NCBI GenBank assembly: GCA_036381195.1
Contig: DASVDH010000076.1
Coordinates: 40,282-104,281 of the forward strand
Direction of reading: 5' to 3'
Length of the DNA stretch: 64,000 nucleotides
Source: RSA9 sp036381195
GTDB lineage: Bacteria; Gemmatimonadota; Gemmatimonadetes; Longimicrobiales; RSA9
Below the pieces are notes generated by a model. The model did not search any database and was not told the DNA's origin. It saw nothing but the letters and a program-made list of their open reading frames with translations. Every line of letters begins with the position of its first letter. Within the stretch, counting starts at the first letter, position 1. Below are positions 9,500 to 18,485 of the stretch, one piece after another. The position numbers were made by a program, and so were the translations under genes.

Positions 9500-12196
9500 T
9501 CAATCGGCGGCGGCGCCCCGCACGATGCCTTCGACCACGCGGTCCGGGTCGAAGTAGCGCTGCGCCAGGTCGCGGATGGCATCCGCCGTCACCGCGTGGA
9601 TGGCGGACTCGAACTCGCGGAGCTCGGCGAGCCCGCGCCCCAGCAGCAGCGCGTCGGCGAGGTCGCCGAGTTGTGCCGCGTTGGTCTGGCCGCGGATCTG
9701 CCACGCGCCGACCGTGTAGCGCTTCGAGCGTTCGAGCTCCTCCGCCGTGACCCGCTCCTCGCGCAGGCGGGCGAACTCCTCCAGCAGGCCCTGCCGCGCT
9801 TCTTCCTCACACTCCGGCGCGGTCGCGATGTAGCCCACGAACGCGCCGGCCAGCGGCCGCGTGATGGGGTAGGCCGCCACGGTGTAGGCGAGCGAGCGCC
9901 GGCTGCGCAGCTCCTCGAAGAACCGGGCACCCAGGCCACTGAGCACGTTGGAGAGCACCTCCGCGGCGTGCCTGTCCGGGTGGTTCCGGTCCGGCCCCGG
10001 GAACCCCAGGGCGAGCGCCGTCTGCGCCTTCGCCCTCGCCTCTGTCCGCTTGCGCGGGCCTGCCGGCCAGACCGCCCGCGGCGGCTCCTCCTGCGGCCGC
10101 ATGGCCGGCAGCCCGGCGAGCTCCGCGGCGATCGCGGCCGCCGCCTCATCGGGTTCCACGCCCCCCACCGCGAGCACCCAGGGCGCGCCCTCCAGGACCT
10201 CGCGGGCATGCCACGCCCGCAGCTCCTCCGCGGTCACGGCGCGCAGCGCGGCGTCCGTCGCCGCGAGAGAGAACCCGTAGGGATGCCCCGGGAACGCGCC
10301 CTCGAGGAAGAGCCGCAGCGGGTACCGGTACATGTCATCGCGCACCTGCTCGAGATCCGCGAGCGCCACCTTCCGCTCCCGTTCGACCTCGTCTTCCGGA
10401 AAGGCCGGGTGCAGCGCGGCGTCGAGCAGCAGATCGAGCCCGCGCGCGAAGCGGTGCGCCGGGATCGTCAGCGTCCAGGCCAGGACGTCGGCCGACACGG
10501 CCGGCACGATCACTCCGCCCAGCGCCTCCGTTTCCTCCGCGAGCCGGGCCGCGGTCCGCCGCTCCGTGCCCCGGATGGACGCGCGGGCCATGAAGGCCGT
10601 GATACCGGCGCGCTCCGCCGCCTCGCGGTTCGCCCCGCCGCGCCGGAACAGCCCCAGCGCAACCAGGGGAGAGGAGGCCCGCGGCTTGATCGCGATGCGC
10701 ACACCGTTGGCGAGGTGATAGAAATGGACGCCGTCCTCCACGTCGTCCGGCTCCAACCGCGCCGGGCGATGCGCCTGCCGGCTGGACGGCCCGTCCCCTC
10801 CTCTGCGCCCGGCCTCCGCCCCGTCCGCCTCGCCGCCCGGCTCCGGGCCGTCCCTCGCGCTGTCCGCCGCGCTGTCCGCCGCGCTCTCCGCCGCGCCGAG
10901 CAACGCCGGCAGCCCGGCCGCGCTCCAGCCCAGCGCGGGGGCCGTCGCGGGCCGGTAGACCAGCACGCTCGCGCGGTCCAGCGAGAGCCAGTCGCGGGCC
11001 ACGCGCCGCACATCCTCACGTGTGACCGCGAGGAGCCGGTCGAGGTAGGCGGCGGCAAGGCGCCAGTCGCCGAGCGCCTGCCACTCCGCGAGCACGTTCG
11101 CCTGCCCCTCCATCGTCTCCAGCCGCCGTAGGAAGCGCGCTTCCAGCAGACTCTTCGCGCGCTCGAGCTCCGGCTCGCCGATGCCTGCGGAACGAACGCC
11201 GTCCACCACGGCCCAGATCGCCGCCAGCGCCCGCGGCACGTCCGCGGGCTCAGCTCCCGCGCTCACGCAGAAGACCCCGATGTCCACCGGGGTGTAGTTG
11301 CCGGCGGTGATGCTCGTCGCCAGGCCCGTCTGGCGCACGCGCCGGTAGAGCCGCGAGGCGCGCCCCTGGCCGAGCACGGTCGCGAGCAGGTCGAGGGCCG
11401 GCGTCTCGGCGGCCAGCGGTCCGGGTGTGCGCCAGCCCCAGGCCAGCCGGCTCTCGATGATGTCCCCCTCCATCTCCCGGAAGCGCAGGCCGATCCGCTC
11501 CGGCTCCTCCGGCGCGGGCTCGTGCACGGGCTCGCCCGGCGGCATGTCGCCGTAGAACCGCTCCACGAGCGCGAGCGTCCTGGCAGGGTCCACGTCCCCG
11601 GCCACGACGAGCACGATGTTCGAGGGGCGATACAGGTTGCGGTAGTACTCCCAGACGTCTGCACGCGTGAGGCGGCGCAGTCCTTCCTCCGTCCCGATCC
11701 GCCAGCGCCGCATGCGGTGCACATCGAACATCAGCTCGTACAGCGACTCGACCGCGACGGCTCCCGGATCGTCCAGCTTGCGCCGCGCCTCCTGGATGAT
11801 GACCAGCAGCTCGCGCCGCAGCTCCTCCTCGTCGATCTGGGAGTTGCGCAACGCATCGGACTGCACGTCCAGCCCGAGCTCGAGCGCGGAGGATGGCAGG
11901 ACCGTGTAGTACGACGTGTGGTCGTAGATCGTCCCCGCGTTCAGGTAGCCGCCGGCCGCCCTCGTCTCGCGCGCGATGTCGCCCGCGCGCCGCTGCTCCG
12001 TCCCCTTGAAATACATGTGCTCCAGCACGTGGCTGATCCCGACCAGGCGGTCCGGTTCGTTGAAGTACCCTGCCTTGACGTGCGTCACGATGGCCACGAC
12101 CGGCGCCGAGTGATCCTCGCGAATCAGCACGGTCAGCCCGTTGCTCAGCCGGTGCTCGAACGTCGGCACGCGCAGAAATGCTGCGGATCCCTTCAC
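9500..12196 (-). CDS. M16 family metallopeptidase, two fused halves
   Basis: 898 residues. The N-terminal half has the inverted zinc motif HVLEH (His56, Glu59, His60) and the distal Glu136 in IIQEARRKLDD, so it is the catalytic half. The C-terminal half (from about 490) has the same fold but the motif region reads GITAFMARASIRGTE, without His or Glu, as in pitrilysin-type and PqqL-like proteins with an inactive half. An Ala/Asp/Gly-rich linker of some 60 residues joins them. No signal peptide, so probably cytoplasmic, degrading short peptides. GTG 12196 is chosen because GAGG lies five bases upstream; longer GTG starts exist at 12214 and 12226. Confidence 0.9.
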   Translation of the reverse strand: MKGSAAFLRVPTFEHRLSNGLTVLIREDHSAPVVAIVTHVKAGYFNEPDRLVGISHVLEHMYFKGTEQRRAGDIARETRAAGGYLNAGTIYDHTSYYTVLPSSALELGLDVQSDALRNSQIDEEELRRELLVIIQEARRKLDDPGAVAVESLYELMFDVHRMRRWRIGTEEGLRRLTRADVWEYYRNLYRPSNIVLVVAGDVDPARTLALVERFYGDMPPGEPVHEPAPEEPERIGLRFREMEGDIIESRLAWGWRTPGPLAAETPALDLLATVLGQGRASRLYRRVRQTGLATSITAGNYTPVDIGVFCVSAGAEPADVPRALAAIWAVVDGVRSAGIGEPELERAKSLLEARFLRRLETMEGQANVLAEWQALGDWRLAAAYLDRLLAVTREDVRRVARDWLSLDRASVLVYRPATAPALGWSAAGLPALLGAAESAADSAADSARDGPEPGGEADGAEAGRRGGDGPSSRQAHRPARLEPDDVEDGVHFYHLANGVRIAIKPRASSPLVALGLFRRGGANREAAERAGITAFMARASIRGTERRTAARLAEETEALGGVIVPAVSADVLAWTLTIPAHRFARGLDLLLDAALHPAFPEDEVERERKVALADLEQVRDDMYRYPLRLFLEGAFPGHPYGFSLAATDAALRAVTAEELRAWHAREVLEGAPWVLAVGGVEPDEAAAAIAAELAGLPAMRPQEEPPRAVWPAGPRKRTEARAKAQTALALGFPGPDRNHPDRHAAEVLSNVLSGLGARFFEELRSRRSLAYTVAAYPITRPLAGAFVGYIATAPECEEEARQGLLEEFARLREERVTAEELERSKRYTVGAWQIRGQTNAAQLGDLADALLLGRGLAELREFESAIHAVTADAIRDLAQRYFDPDRVVEGIVRGAAAD

Positions 12197-12332
12197 ACGT
12201 CCCTCTTTTCTCACGACGACGGGCACGGAGCGGCGCCGAACCTAGGAGCCGGCCCCGCGGTCGGCAACCCGCCGGGACGGAACGGAACACGAGTTGCCGG
12301 TCTACGCCTGACGGGCCGGCGGGAGGAGTGCG

Positions 12333-13211
12333 ATGAACGAGAGGAACCGTGCCATCCTGGATGGCGCCGTGCTGATCTCGCGCCGCACGGCGGCCGACGC
12401 GGTGCTCCTCGCGGCCGCGCTGCCCGAGGAGGCCGCGTACCTGCGCGGCCAGCTCGCGGGCGAGCACCGCGTGGTGGCGGCCGCGCCGCCGAACGGCGCC
12501 GTGCACCCGGCGCACGAGCACGATATCCTCGCACTGCCCGAAGTCCGCCTGCGCCGACGGGGCCGGGCGAAGGTCGCCCTGCTCGAGGGCCTGGCCGCCG
12601 GCCTGCTCCGGCCGGGCGAGCGCGTCATCATCATCTCCGGCAACGCCGGCGAGGGCCCGTCCGAGCTGGACACGGTCGCGGTGGTCGAGCTGCGGCACGA
12701 CGAGGAGCTGCTGGACGGGCACCCGGAAGCGACGCTCGGCCTCCTCGGCCACATCGCCGACCCGGCGGTCTTCGACTGCGTCCTCGGGCTGTGCGTGCAG
12801 CTCGGCCGCGAGGGCCGGGAGGGGCGGCGCGTTGGCCTGCTGATCACGCTGGGGGACCACGAGGCGGTGCTGGCCCGTTCGCACCCCATCGTGCTCAACC
12901 CGTTCGAAGGCCACCCGGAAGAGGCGCGCTCGATCCTGAACCCCGGGACGCGGCGTGCCGTGCGCGAGTTCTCCGGGATCGACGGCGCGTTCGTCCTGCG
13001 CAGCGATGGCGTGATCGTGGCGGCCGGCCGCTACCTGGAGGCGCTGGCGCCCGAGCGCGAGCTGCCTCCCGGCCTGGGGGCGCGGCACCGCGCGGCCGCG
13101 GGAATCACGGAGGCCACGCGCTGCGTCGCCTTCGTCGTCTCCCAATCCACCGGCGACACGCGCGTCTACGTCGGTGGCCGGCTGGTGGTCACGATCGAGC
13201 GGACCGATTGA
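12333..13211 (+). CDS. DisA_N-type diadenylate cyclase (DacZ-like c-di-AMP synthase)
   Basis: 292 residues. The C-terminal third carries both diadenylate cyclase motifs: DGA (217-219, in GIDGAFVLRSDGV) and RHR (251-253, in GARHRAAAGITEAT), which bind and join two ATP into c-di-AMP. Instead of the DisA helical DNA-binding part or CdaA membrane helices, residues 1-200 form a soluble domain (VIIISGNAGEGPSELDTVAVV), the layout known from archaeal DacZ, whose N-terminus resembles the pyruvate kinase C-terminal domain. GGGAGGAG precedes the ATG. Divergent from the M16 gene; the aminotransferase follows 79 bases after the stop. Confidence 0.82.
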   Translation: MNERNRAILDGAVLISRRTAADAVLLAAALPEEAAYLRGQLAGEHRVVAAAPPNGAVHPAHEHDILALPEVRLRRRGRAKVALLEGLAAGLLRPGERVIIISGNAGEGPSELDTVAVVELRHDEELLDGHPEATLGLLGHIADPAVFDCVLGLCVQLGREGREGRRVGLLITLGDHEAVLARSHPIVLNPFEGHPEEARSILNPGTRRAVREFSGIDGAFVLRSDGVIVAAGRYLEALAPERELPPGLGARHRAAAGITEATRCVAFVVSQSTGDTRVYVGGRLVVTIERTD

Positions 13212-13290
13212 CGCGGGGGTGCACATCATGCGATCCTGGGCCGGGGTGTCCGCCGCCCAGGCGCCGTTGCCCTCACACGCGGAGTCGACT

Positions 13291-14127
13291 GTGCTGGTCT
13301 ACCTGAACGGCGCGTACGTCCCGCAGGGCGAGGCGCGCGTCTCCGTCGAGGATCGGGGGTTCCTGTTCGCCGATGGCGTCTACGAGGTCATCCGCGTCTA
13401 CGAGGGACACCCGTTCCTGCTCGAAGCGCACCTGGAGCGCCTGCGCCAGGGGCTCCGGGCGCTCCGCATCGACGACCCGGGCACGGCCGGGCTGCAGGCG
13501 GTCGCCGAACGGCTGCTCGACGAGAACGGGCTCCGCTCCGGCGACGCGACGATCTACATCCAGGTCACGCGCGGCGCCGCGCCTCGCGCGCACGCGTTTC
13601 CGCCCGCAGGCACCCGGCCGACTCTCTACGTGGCGGCGAAGCGGTTCCGCCCGCATCCGCCCGAGTACGCCCGGGACGGCGTGGCGGCCATCACCTACCC
13701 CGACACGCGCTGGTCACGCTGTGACATCAAGTCCGTGTCGCTCCTCGCCAACGTGCTCGCGAACCAGGCGGCCAAGGACGCGGGCGGGTTCGAGGCGCTG
13801 TTCGTGCGCGACGGAATCGTGATCGAGGGCTCCCACTCCAACTTCTTCGCCGTCCGCGACGGAACGCTCGTGACCTATCCCGCGTGCAACTACATCCTCG
13901 CCGGCATCACGCGCCAGCGGGTGATGGAGCTGGCCGCCGCTCTGGGCATCCCGGTTGCGGAGGGCCCGATCCCCGTCGAGGCCCTCTCCGACACCACGGA
14001 GCTCTTCCTCTCCGGGACGACGACGGAGATCCTCCCCGTCACGCGCGTGGACGGCCGCGCCATCGCGGACGGCCGCCCCGGCCCCATCACGCAACGGCTG
14101 CAGCGCGCATTCAGGGAGTCCATCTGA
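13291..14127 (+). CDS. aminotransferase class IV, D-amino acid aminotransferase type
   Basis: 278 residues, PLP-dependent. Lys147 in RCDIKSVSLLANVLA is the Schiff-base lysine, Tyr31 lies in FADGVYEVIRVY, and RAH near 99-101 matches the carboxylate trap of D-alanine aminotransferases, not branched-chain enzymes. GSHSNFFAV and SGTTTEILPV are further family motifs. It would interconvert D-Ala and D-Glu for peptidoglycan. The frame opens at 13174, but GTG 13291 has GGAG six bases before it and matches the family N-terminus; ATG 13228 is the alternative. Confidence 0.88.
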   Translation: MLVYLNGAYVPQGEARVSVEDRGFLFADGVYEVIRVYEGHPFLLEAHLERLRQGLRALRIDDPGTAGLQAVAERLLDENGLRSGDATIYIQVTRGAAPRAHAFPPAGTRPTLYVAAKRFRPHPPEYARDGVAAITYPDTRWSRCDIKSVSLLANVLANQAAKDAGGFEALFVRDGIVIEGSHSNFFAVRDGTLVTYPACNYILAGITRQRVMELAAALGIPVAEGPIPVEALSDTTELFLSGTTTEILPVTRVDGRAIADGRPGPITQRLQRAFRESI

Positions 14128-14155
14128 CCCCTCGGGCCCGCGAGGAGGCGCCGGC

Positions 14156-15238
14156 TCAGCCCGTGTCCGCCACGGCCTCGACGTAGAGCGCCTGGATCAG
14201 CACCTTCCCCGCCGCCAACGCGGGGACCGCGAGCAGGAGCCCGAGGAATCCGAACAGGACGGACATCAGCACCTGCACGAGCAGGGTGAGCGCGGGGGGG
14301 AGCTGCACCATTCCCTTCATCAGCAACGGCAGGACGAGGTTCGCCTCGGCTTGCTGGATGCCCACGTACAGCAGCAGCACCCACAGCGCCTTGGCCGGCG
14401 AGATCACCAGGGCCAGCATCAGCGCGGGCACGGCGCTCAGGATGGGGCCGAAGTACGGGATGAACTCGAGCAGCCCGGCGAGCAGGCCGAGCGCGAGCGC
14501 CGCGGGAATGTCCAGCAACCACAGCCCCGCCGATGTCAGCACGGCGATCAGTGCCATGCTGAGCGCGGTCCCCACCATCCAGCGCCGCAGCGTGCTCCCC
14601 ACCTCCTCGAGCGCCTGGCGGATCCGCGGCCGGTTGCGCCGCGGCACGAGCGAGACGAGGCCGTCCAGGTAAAGTCGCGGCTCGATCGCGAGATAGAGGC
14701 CCGCGAACAGGACCACCAGCCCGCCGCCGACCGCCCCGACCAGCGAGTTCAGCAGCGGCAGCGCGCCCGTCAACAGCCGCGCGACTTCCATCGTCACGCG
14801 CTGCTGGACCTGGTCCTGGATCGGCCCGGCGGGCGTGCCGAACTGCCCGCTCAGCACCCGGTACTGCCCCTCTGCCCAGGCGACGACCTGCGCGAGCGCC
14901 GCAGGGAGTTGCTCCCGCAACTCCAGCGCCTGCTCCCGCAGCGTCGGCCAGAGGAGCACCGCGGCCACAGCCGCCATGCCGACCCCGAGCAGCAGCACGC
15001 CGATCGCCGCGGCCGCGCGCGGGACACCCCGCGCCTCCAGCCAGCCCACGAAGATCGAAAGGAACGAGGCGACCAGGACCGCGAAGAAGGCGATGAACAG
15101 GACGTCACGACCCAACCAGACCAGGCCCGCGAGCGCGCAGAGCAGGATCACCACCAGCGCCGCGCGCGCCACGAACCCCAGCGTCACCGCGCGCCTGCCC
15201 TCCGGCAGACGCCCGCCTTCCCGCTCCGCCGTCGCCAT
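14156..15238 (-). CDS. AI-2E family transporter
   Basis: 360 residues, about eight membrane segments, with the family pattern of a hydrophobic N-terminal pair, a long amphipathic loop (REQALELREQLPAALAQVV) and a C-terminal block including EFIPYFGPILSAVPA and LVLPLLMKGMVQLPPAL. Members export small molecules or ions (AI-2, Na+/H+ in some); the substrate here cannot be told. ATG 15238 has GGAG five bases upstream; an in-frame ATG at 15304 would add 22 basic residues but lacks a good site. Divergent from ssb. Confidence 0.85.
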   Translation of the reverse strand: MATAEREGGRLPEGRRAVTLGFVARAALVVILLCALAGLVWLGRDVLFIAFFAVLVASFLSIFVGWLEARGVPRAAAAIGVLLLGVGMAAVAAVLLWPTLREQALELREQLPAALAQVVAWAEGQYRVLSGQFGTPAGPIQDQVQQRVTMEVARLLTGALPLLNSLVGAVGGGLVVLFAGLYLAIEPRLYLDGLVSLVPRRNRPRIRQALEEVGSTLRRWMVGTALSMALIAVLTSAGLWLLDIPAALALGLLAGLLEFIPYFGPILSAVPALMLALVISPAKALWVLLLYVGIQQAEANLVLPLLMKGMVQLPPALTLLVQVLMSVLFGFLGLLLAVPALAAGKVLIQALYVEAVADTG

Positions 15239-15437
15239 CACCGCTCCATCCCCGGTCCAGTACCGCCGGCGCACGGCGCGTGCCACCTCGCCCTCTCCCG
15301 CCATGGCCCTGGCCCCGGTGCGCTCCCATCTTGCCTTCGGCCCTCCCGCCCGGTAGGCTGAGCCCCAGCCGCCGGTTTTCGCGCGCAAGGACCGAAAAAG
15401 TACCGAAACACCGAGCCTCACACGGGGTACTCACCGT

Positions 15438-15460
15438 GCCGCCGGACCTGCTCCGGCGGC
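15438..15460 (+). promoter_or_regulatory. 9-bp hairpin in the ssb leader
   Basis: A perfect stem GCCGCCGGA/TCCGGCGGC with a five-base loop, ending 26 bases before the ssb ATG. It is not followed by a T-tract, so a translational or stability role is more likely than termination. Confidence 0.5.
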
Positions 15461-15486
15461 TCGACGGACGAGAAAGGTGGGATCAG

Positions 15487-15927
15487 ATGAGTCGGTCACT
15501 CAACAAGGTGATGTTGATCGGGAACGTGGGCGCGGAGCCGGAAGTCCGGCAGACCCCGTCAGGCACCAAGGTGGCCAAGGTCTCGCTCGCCACGAACCGG
15601 ACCTTCACGGATCGTAGCGGCCAGCAGCAGGAGAAGACCGAGTGGCACCGCCTGACGTTCTGGGACCGGCTGGCGGACCTCGTCGAGCAGTACGTACACA
15701 AGGGGGACCGGCTCTACGTCGAGGGTCGGATCGAGTACTCGCAGACCGAGGACGAGCACGGCCAGCCGCGCTACTGGACGGACATCGTGGTGCGGGAGAT
15801 GGTCATGCTGGGCGGCGCGGGGGCCGGGGCAGGAAACGCGTACGAGGGCGGCCGCCCCCAGCGCGGGGCTCGGCAGCCCGTCGCGCCGGCGTCGCCGTTC
15901 GACGAGGACGACGACCTCCCGTTCTGA
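15487..15927 (+). CDS. ssb: single-stranded DNA-binding protein
   Basis: 146 residues. An OB-fold (1-105: NKVMLIGNVGAEPEVR, WHRLTFWDRLADLV, GDRLYVEGRIEYS) is followed by a short Gly/Ala/Arg linker and the acidic tip DEDDDLPF, which recruits partner proteins. It works as a tetramer at replication forks. The start is fixed by AAGGTG upstream and by the family. The linker is shorter than in enterobacterial SSB. Confidence 0.97.
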   Translation: MSRSLNKVMLIGNVGAEPEVRQTPSGTKVAKVSLATNRTFTDRSGQQQEKTEWHRLTFWDRLADLVEQYVHKGDRLYVEGRIEYSQTEDEHGQPRYWTDIVVREMVMLGGAGAGAGNAYEGGRPQRGARQPVAPASPFDEDDDLPF

Positions 15928-15969
15928 GCGACGCCGCAGCGCCGCATCCGGGCGCAGCGGCGCCGCGTG

Positions 15970-16491
15970 TCAGCCGCGCATCCGGCGCGCGCGGTCGGTG
16001 AGCCCGTCGATGACGGCCCGACTGAGCGCGGATCGGAGTTGCGCGAACATCGAGCGGCCGCGCCGTCGCGTGGCTCGTGCGCGCTGCTCGAGCCGCTTCC
16101 GCCTCTCCGCGCGCCAGCGCCGGAGCTGCTCGCGCTCCCCTGCGCTCAGCTCGTGGCGCTGCGCGCCGCGGCGCGCCTCCCTCCCGCCGCCCCGGCGCAG
16201 CATGCCCAGCACGACGCCGGTGCCGAACGCGATCCCGAGGCTCGGCCAGACGCTGGACCGGATCCGCCGCCTCACGGGCCGGAGCACGTCCAGGCGGTTG
16301 CGCAGGTCCTCCCTCTTCTCCTGTAGCCGGAGCTCGATGGCGTCCAGTGTCCCGGAGATGCGGCCCCGGGTGCTCTCGATCTCGCGCCGCGCCTCCTCGA
16401 TCGTCGTGGGCTGGACCTCGCGCCGCGCCTGACCATCGCCCGTCACGCCCGGCCGCCCCACGCCTCGCGCCACACGAATCTCCCGCGCCAT
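15970..16491 (-). CDS. DUF3618 domain protein
   Basis: 173 residues. The motif TIEEARREIESTRGRISGTL followed by DAIELRL is the DUF3618 signature, a helical segment found in membrane-associated proteins of unknown role. A single weakly hydrophobic stretch (SSVWPSLGIAFGTGVVLGML, about 90-110) may be a membrane anchor; the C-terminus is strongly basic. ATG 16491 is preceded by GGAGG at seven bases, so the longer frame is not used. Confidence 0.7.
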   Translation of the reverse strand: MAREIRVARGVGRPGVTGDGQARREVQPTTIEEARREIESTRGRISGTLDAIELRLQEKREDLRNRLDVLRPVRRRIRSSVWPSLGIAFGTGVVLGMLRRGGGREARRGAQRHELSAGEREQLRRWRAERRKRLEQRARATRRRGRSMFAQLRSALSRAVIDGLTDRARRMRG

Positions 16492-16710
16492 GTCGTCCCC
16501 TCCAGATCGCGGTCTCTCCTGCCGGTGTTGCACTAATCGTTCCGCCGGCAGGTCGGTCGGCCGGGAGGGGCGCCCCTCGCTCCGCGGATCAGCGCAGCGC
16601 GCGCGGCCCGCGGGCGGACGTCGGATCGCCGTCCGCTTTCCCGGCTCAGCCCCGATCTGCGCCGCCGCCCCGAGGTAGTGGATCCTCTCGAGCGCCGCTA
16701 GCTCCGCGGA

Positions 16711-16968
16711 TCAGGGCAACGCGCGCCGCTGGCGGGCCGCATCCCGGTCCGGCGGGAGCGCAGGGGTCTCCACCACCTGGATCTCGTCGGCCGCGAAATA
16801 GCGGGCCTCCCGATCCCCGTCGAGGATGACGCCGTAGGAGTGGGCGCGGTATTCGCTGGCATCCACCACGGTTCCGATCCGGCCGACCGCGGCCGGATCC
16901 AGGGGAAGCATGCCGCGTTGGATGCGCACGCGCGTCCCTGCGGGGATGAGTGCGCCGGTCACCGCCAT
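16711..16968 (-). CDS. small beta-rich hypothetical protein
   Basis: 85 residues: VRIQRGMLPLDPAAVGRIGT then VVDAS and YGVILDGDREARYFAADEIQVVE. The pattern (GTVV strand, then a strand ending in a conserved Asp/Gly turn) looks like a KOW/SH3-like barrel, with a short Pro/Arg tail. GGAGG six bases before the ATG is strong. No functional assignment. Confidence 0.65.
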   Translation of the reverse strand: MAVTGALIPAGTRVRIQRGMLPLDPAAVGRIGTVVDASEYRAHSYGVILDGDREARYFAADEIQVVETPALPPDRDAARQRRALP

Positions 16969-17113
16969 CTGAAGCCTCCGAGAGAAATCGTATTCTGCCT
17001 CCGCAACCTACGATGACGGTGAGGCCCATGCCGCGCAATCCCTTGCAGCCGGCGGCCTCGCTCCCGATATTGCGGGGGCTGGAACGCCGACTTGTCAGGG
17101 AGAGGAGGATTCT

Positions 17114-17350
17114 TTGGACACGAATGCGGAGCGCGGCGCGGCGCCGCTCGGGCTCCTGGCGGGCATCACGGTGGGCGTGTTGTGGGTGCTCATGGCGGCA
17201 GGCGCGCTGGCCAGCGCGGCCGCAGGCGCGCGCGCGTCCAGGCCGGACTGGGTGCTGGGCTGGACCCTGATCGGCGTGCTGCTGCTCGCGGCGGGGCTGT
17301 CGGCGCTGATCGGGGCGTGGCTACACCATCGCGCCGCCGCGCGTCACTGA
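17114..17350 (+). CDS. small two-helix membrane protein
   Basis: 78 residues with two membrane segments (about 12-35 and 47-69) and a basic tail HHRAAARH. It starts with TTG, five bases after GGAGG. The 3' end overlaps the stop of the convergent gene by seven bases. Unknown function. Confidence 0.6.
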   Translation: MDTNAERGAAPLGLLAGITVGVLWVLMAAGALASAAAGARASRPDWVLGWTLIGVLLLAAGLSALIGAWLHHRAAARH

Positions 17351-17853
17351 CCTCCTCGCGGCGCGCGGTCTTCCCAGAACCCCAGCATCTCGCTCTCGAA
17401 TCGTTCGGGCGCCGCCCGGTAGCTCGCCACCCACTGCTCGAACGGGGGCAACGCCATGCTCGCGGTCAGCGCCTCGGTCACCCGCTGCACCAGCGCCCGA
17501 AACGACAAGCCCGGAGCTTCGGGCTCCGGGATGGAAAGCACAGCCACCGGGGACAGCGCGGCCCCGGGCAGCGACCCGTCAGCGCCCGGGCCCTCGGCGC
17601 GCAGCGCCCGGTTCGACCCGATACCCCCGCTCCCCGCCGGCGCGCCGTGCGCCAACTGGTAGATCTCGTCCGGCGTCAACTGCAGGAAGCGATCCGCCAC
17701 CTGCGCCGAGCACCAGTCAAGGTATTTCGCCCGCAGGATCTTCTCGTCCGCGGGTTCAGCAACCATTTCCGCAAGGCCTTGCTGGAGGAGCACGTCATGC
17801 AGCCGGCTGCCTCCCGCGGAGCCACTCCGGCGCCGCGGACCGGCCTGGCCCAT
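17344..17853 (-). CDS. hypothetical protein sharing an LPPFEQWV tail
   Basis: 169 residues, soluble. Helical N-terminal part (LHDVLLQQGLAEMVAE, LDWCSAQVADRFLQLTPDEI), a low-complexity middle, and a C-terminus with LPPFEQWVASYRAAPERFE. The last motif recurs in the gene at 20599-21393 (LPPFEHWVGDYLAHREAYR), so the two probably share a domain. No known family recognised. Confidence 0.6.
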   Translation of the reverse strand: MGQAGPRRRSGSAGGSRLHDVLLQQGLAEMVAEPADEKILRAKYLDWCSAQVADRFLQLTPDEIYQLAHGAPAGSGGIGSNRALRAEGPGADGSLPGAALSPVAVLSIPEPEAPGLSFRALVQRVTEALTASMALPPFEQWVASYRAAPERFESEMLGFWEDRAPRGGQ

Positions 17854-17924
17854 CCGCCTCTACCGTAGGCCGCGCACCCCGCCCCGTCAACCCCGGCCCG
17901 CTCCTCTCGGGGCGCGCCCCCTCC

Positions 17925-18107
17925 TCAGGGCTGCTCCCGGCCCAGCTCCTCCCTCGCTCGCAGGTGCTCGAAGATGGCCCGCCGCGTCACACCATACATC
18001 AGGATCCGGCTCAGCACCTCCGGATCGCTCCGCTGCACCTCTTCCACCTCGGACGCCACCGCCCTGGGTAGGCGCACGCGCAACTCCACGGCACGCGTTT
18101 CTGACAT
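17925..18107 (-). CDS. small ribbon-helix-helix-like protein
   Basis: 60 residues: a strand (AVELRVRLPRAVASEVEEV) followed by two helices (DPEVLSRILMYGVTRRAIFE). This is the layout of CopG/Arc-type DNA-binding proteins, which act as dimers and often as antitoxins. No toxin gene is adjacent. GAGG lies seven bases upstream of the ATG. It may regulate neighbouring genes, including itself. Confidence 0.5.
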   Translation of the reverse strand: MSETRAVELRVRLPRAVASEVEEVQRSDPEVLSRILMYGVTRRAIFEHLRAREELGREQP

Positions 18108-18485
18108 CGCTCCGCCTCGAGCACCTCGCGAGAGTTTTCCAAAAATTTGCCTGGATCGGCCCGGGCCTCTCCACAGCCGCGCGGCGCCGCCCCCATCAGC
18201 GGCGAGCGGCCGCCAAGATAGGCGGGCGGGTCGGCCCCGTCAAGGCCGGGCCGTAACCGCTGACGCGCCAAGCCCTTATGCGGATATGATTGCAATACAA
18301 CGACTTGCGATGCCACAACCGACGCCGGACCGTCCGTTTCCAGTCGGCCGCACGCGCCTCGCCCGCAAGCGGCCGAGCACGCCGAACTCGTGCGCTGGAC
18401 AGGGGTTCCGGCAGGCCGTCCAGCGGCCTGCGGCGGGCTCGCGCCGGTGTCGAAAATCGCAAAATCCGGTGCCGGCGGACCCGCT
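18108..18485. other. 378-bp gap, locally A/T-richer, no gene seen
   Basis: It contains an A/T-rich patch (18130-18150) and another around 18275-18312 with TATGCGGATATGATTGCAAT. These stand out against the surrounding GC content and may be promoter or operator sequence for the RHH gene. No convincing -35/-10 pair with correct spacing was found. Confidence 0.4.

Noticed and set aside
16534..16710. Gene between the DUF3618 and small beta-rich protein genes
   Set aside because: Only 177 bp, with no start that has a ribosome binding site.
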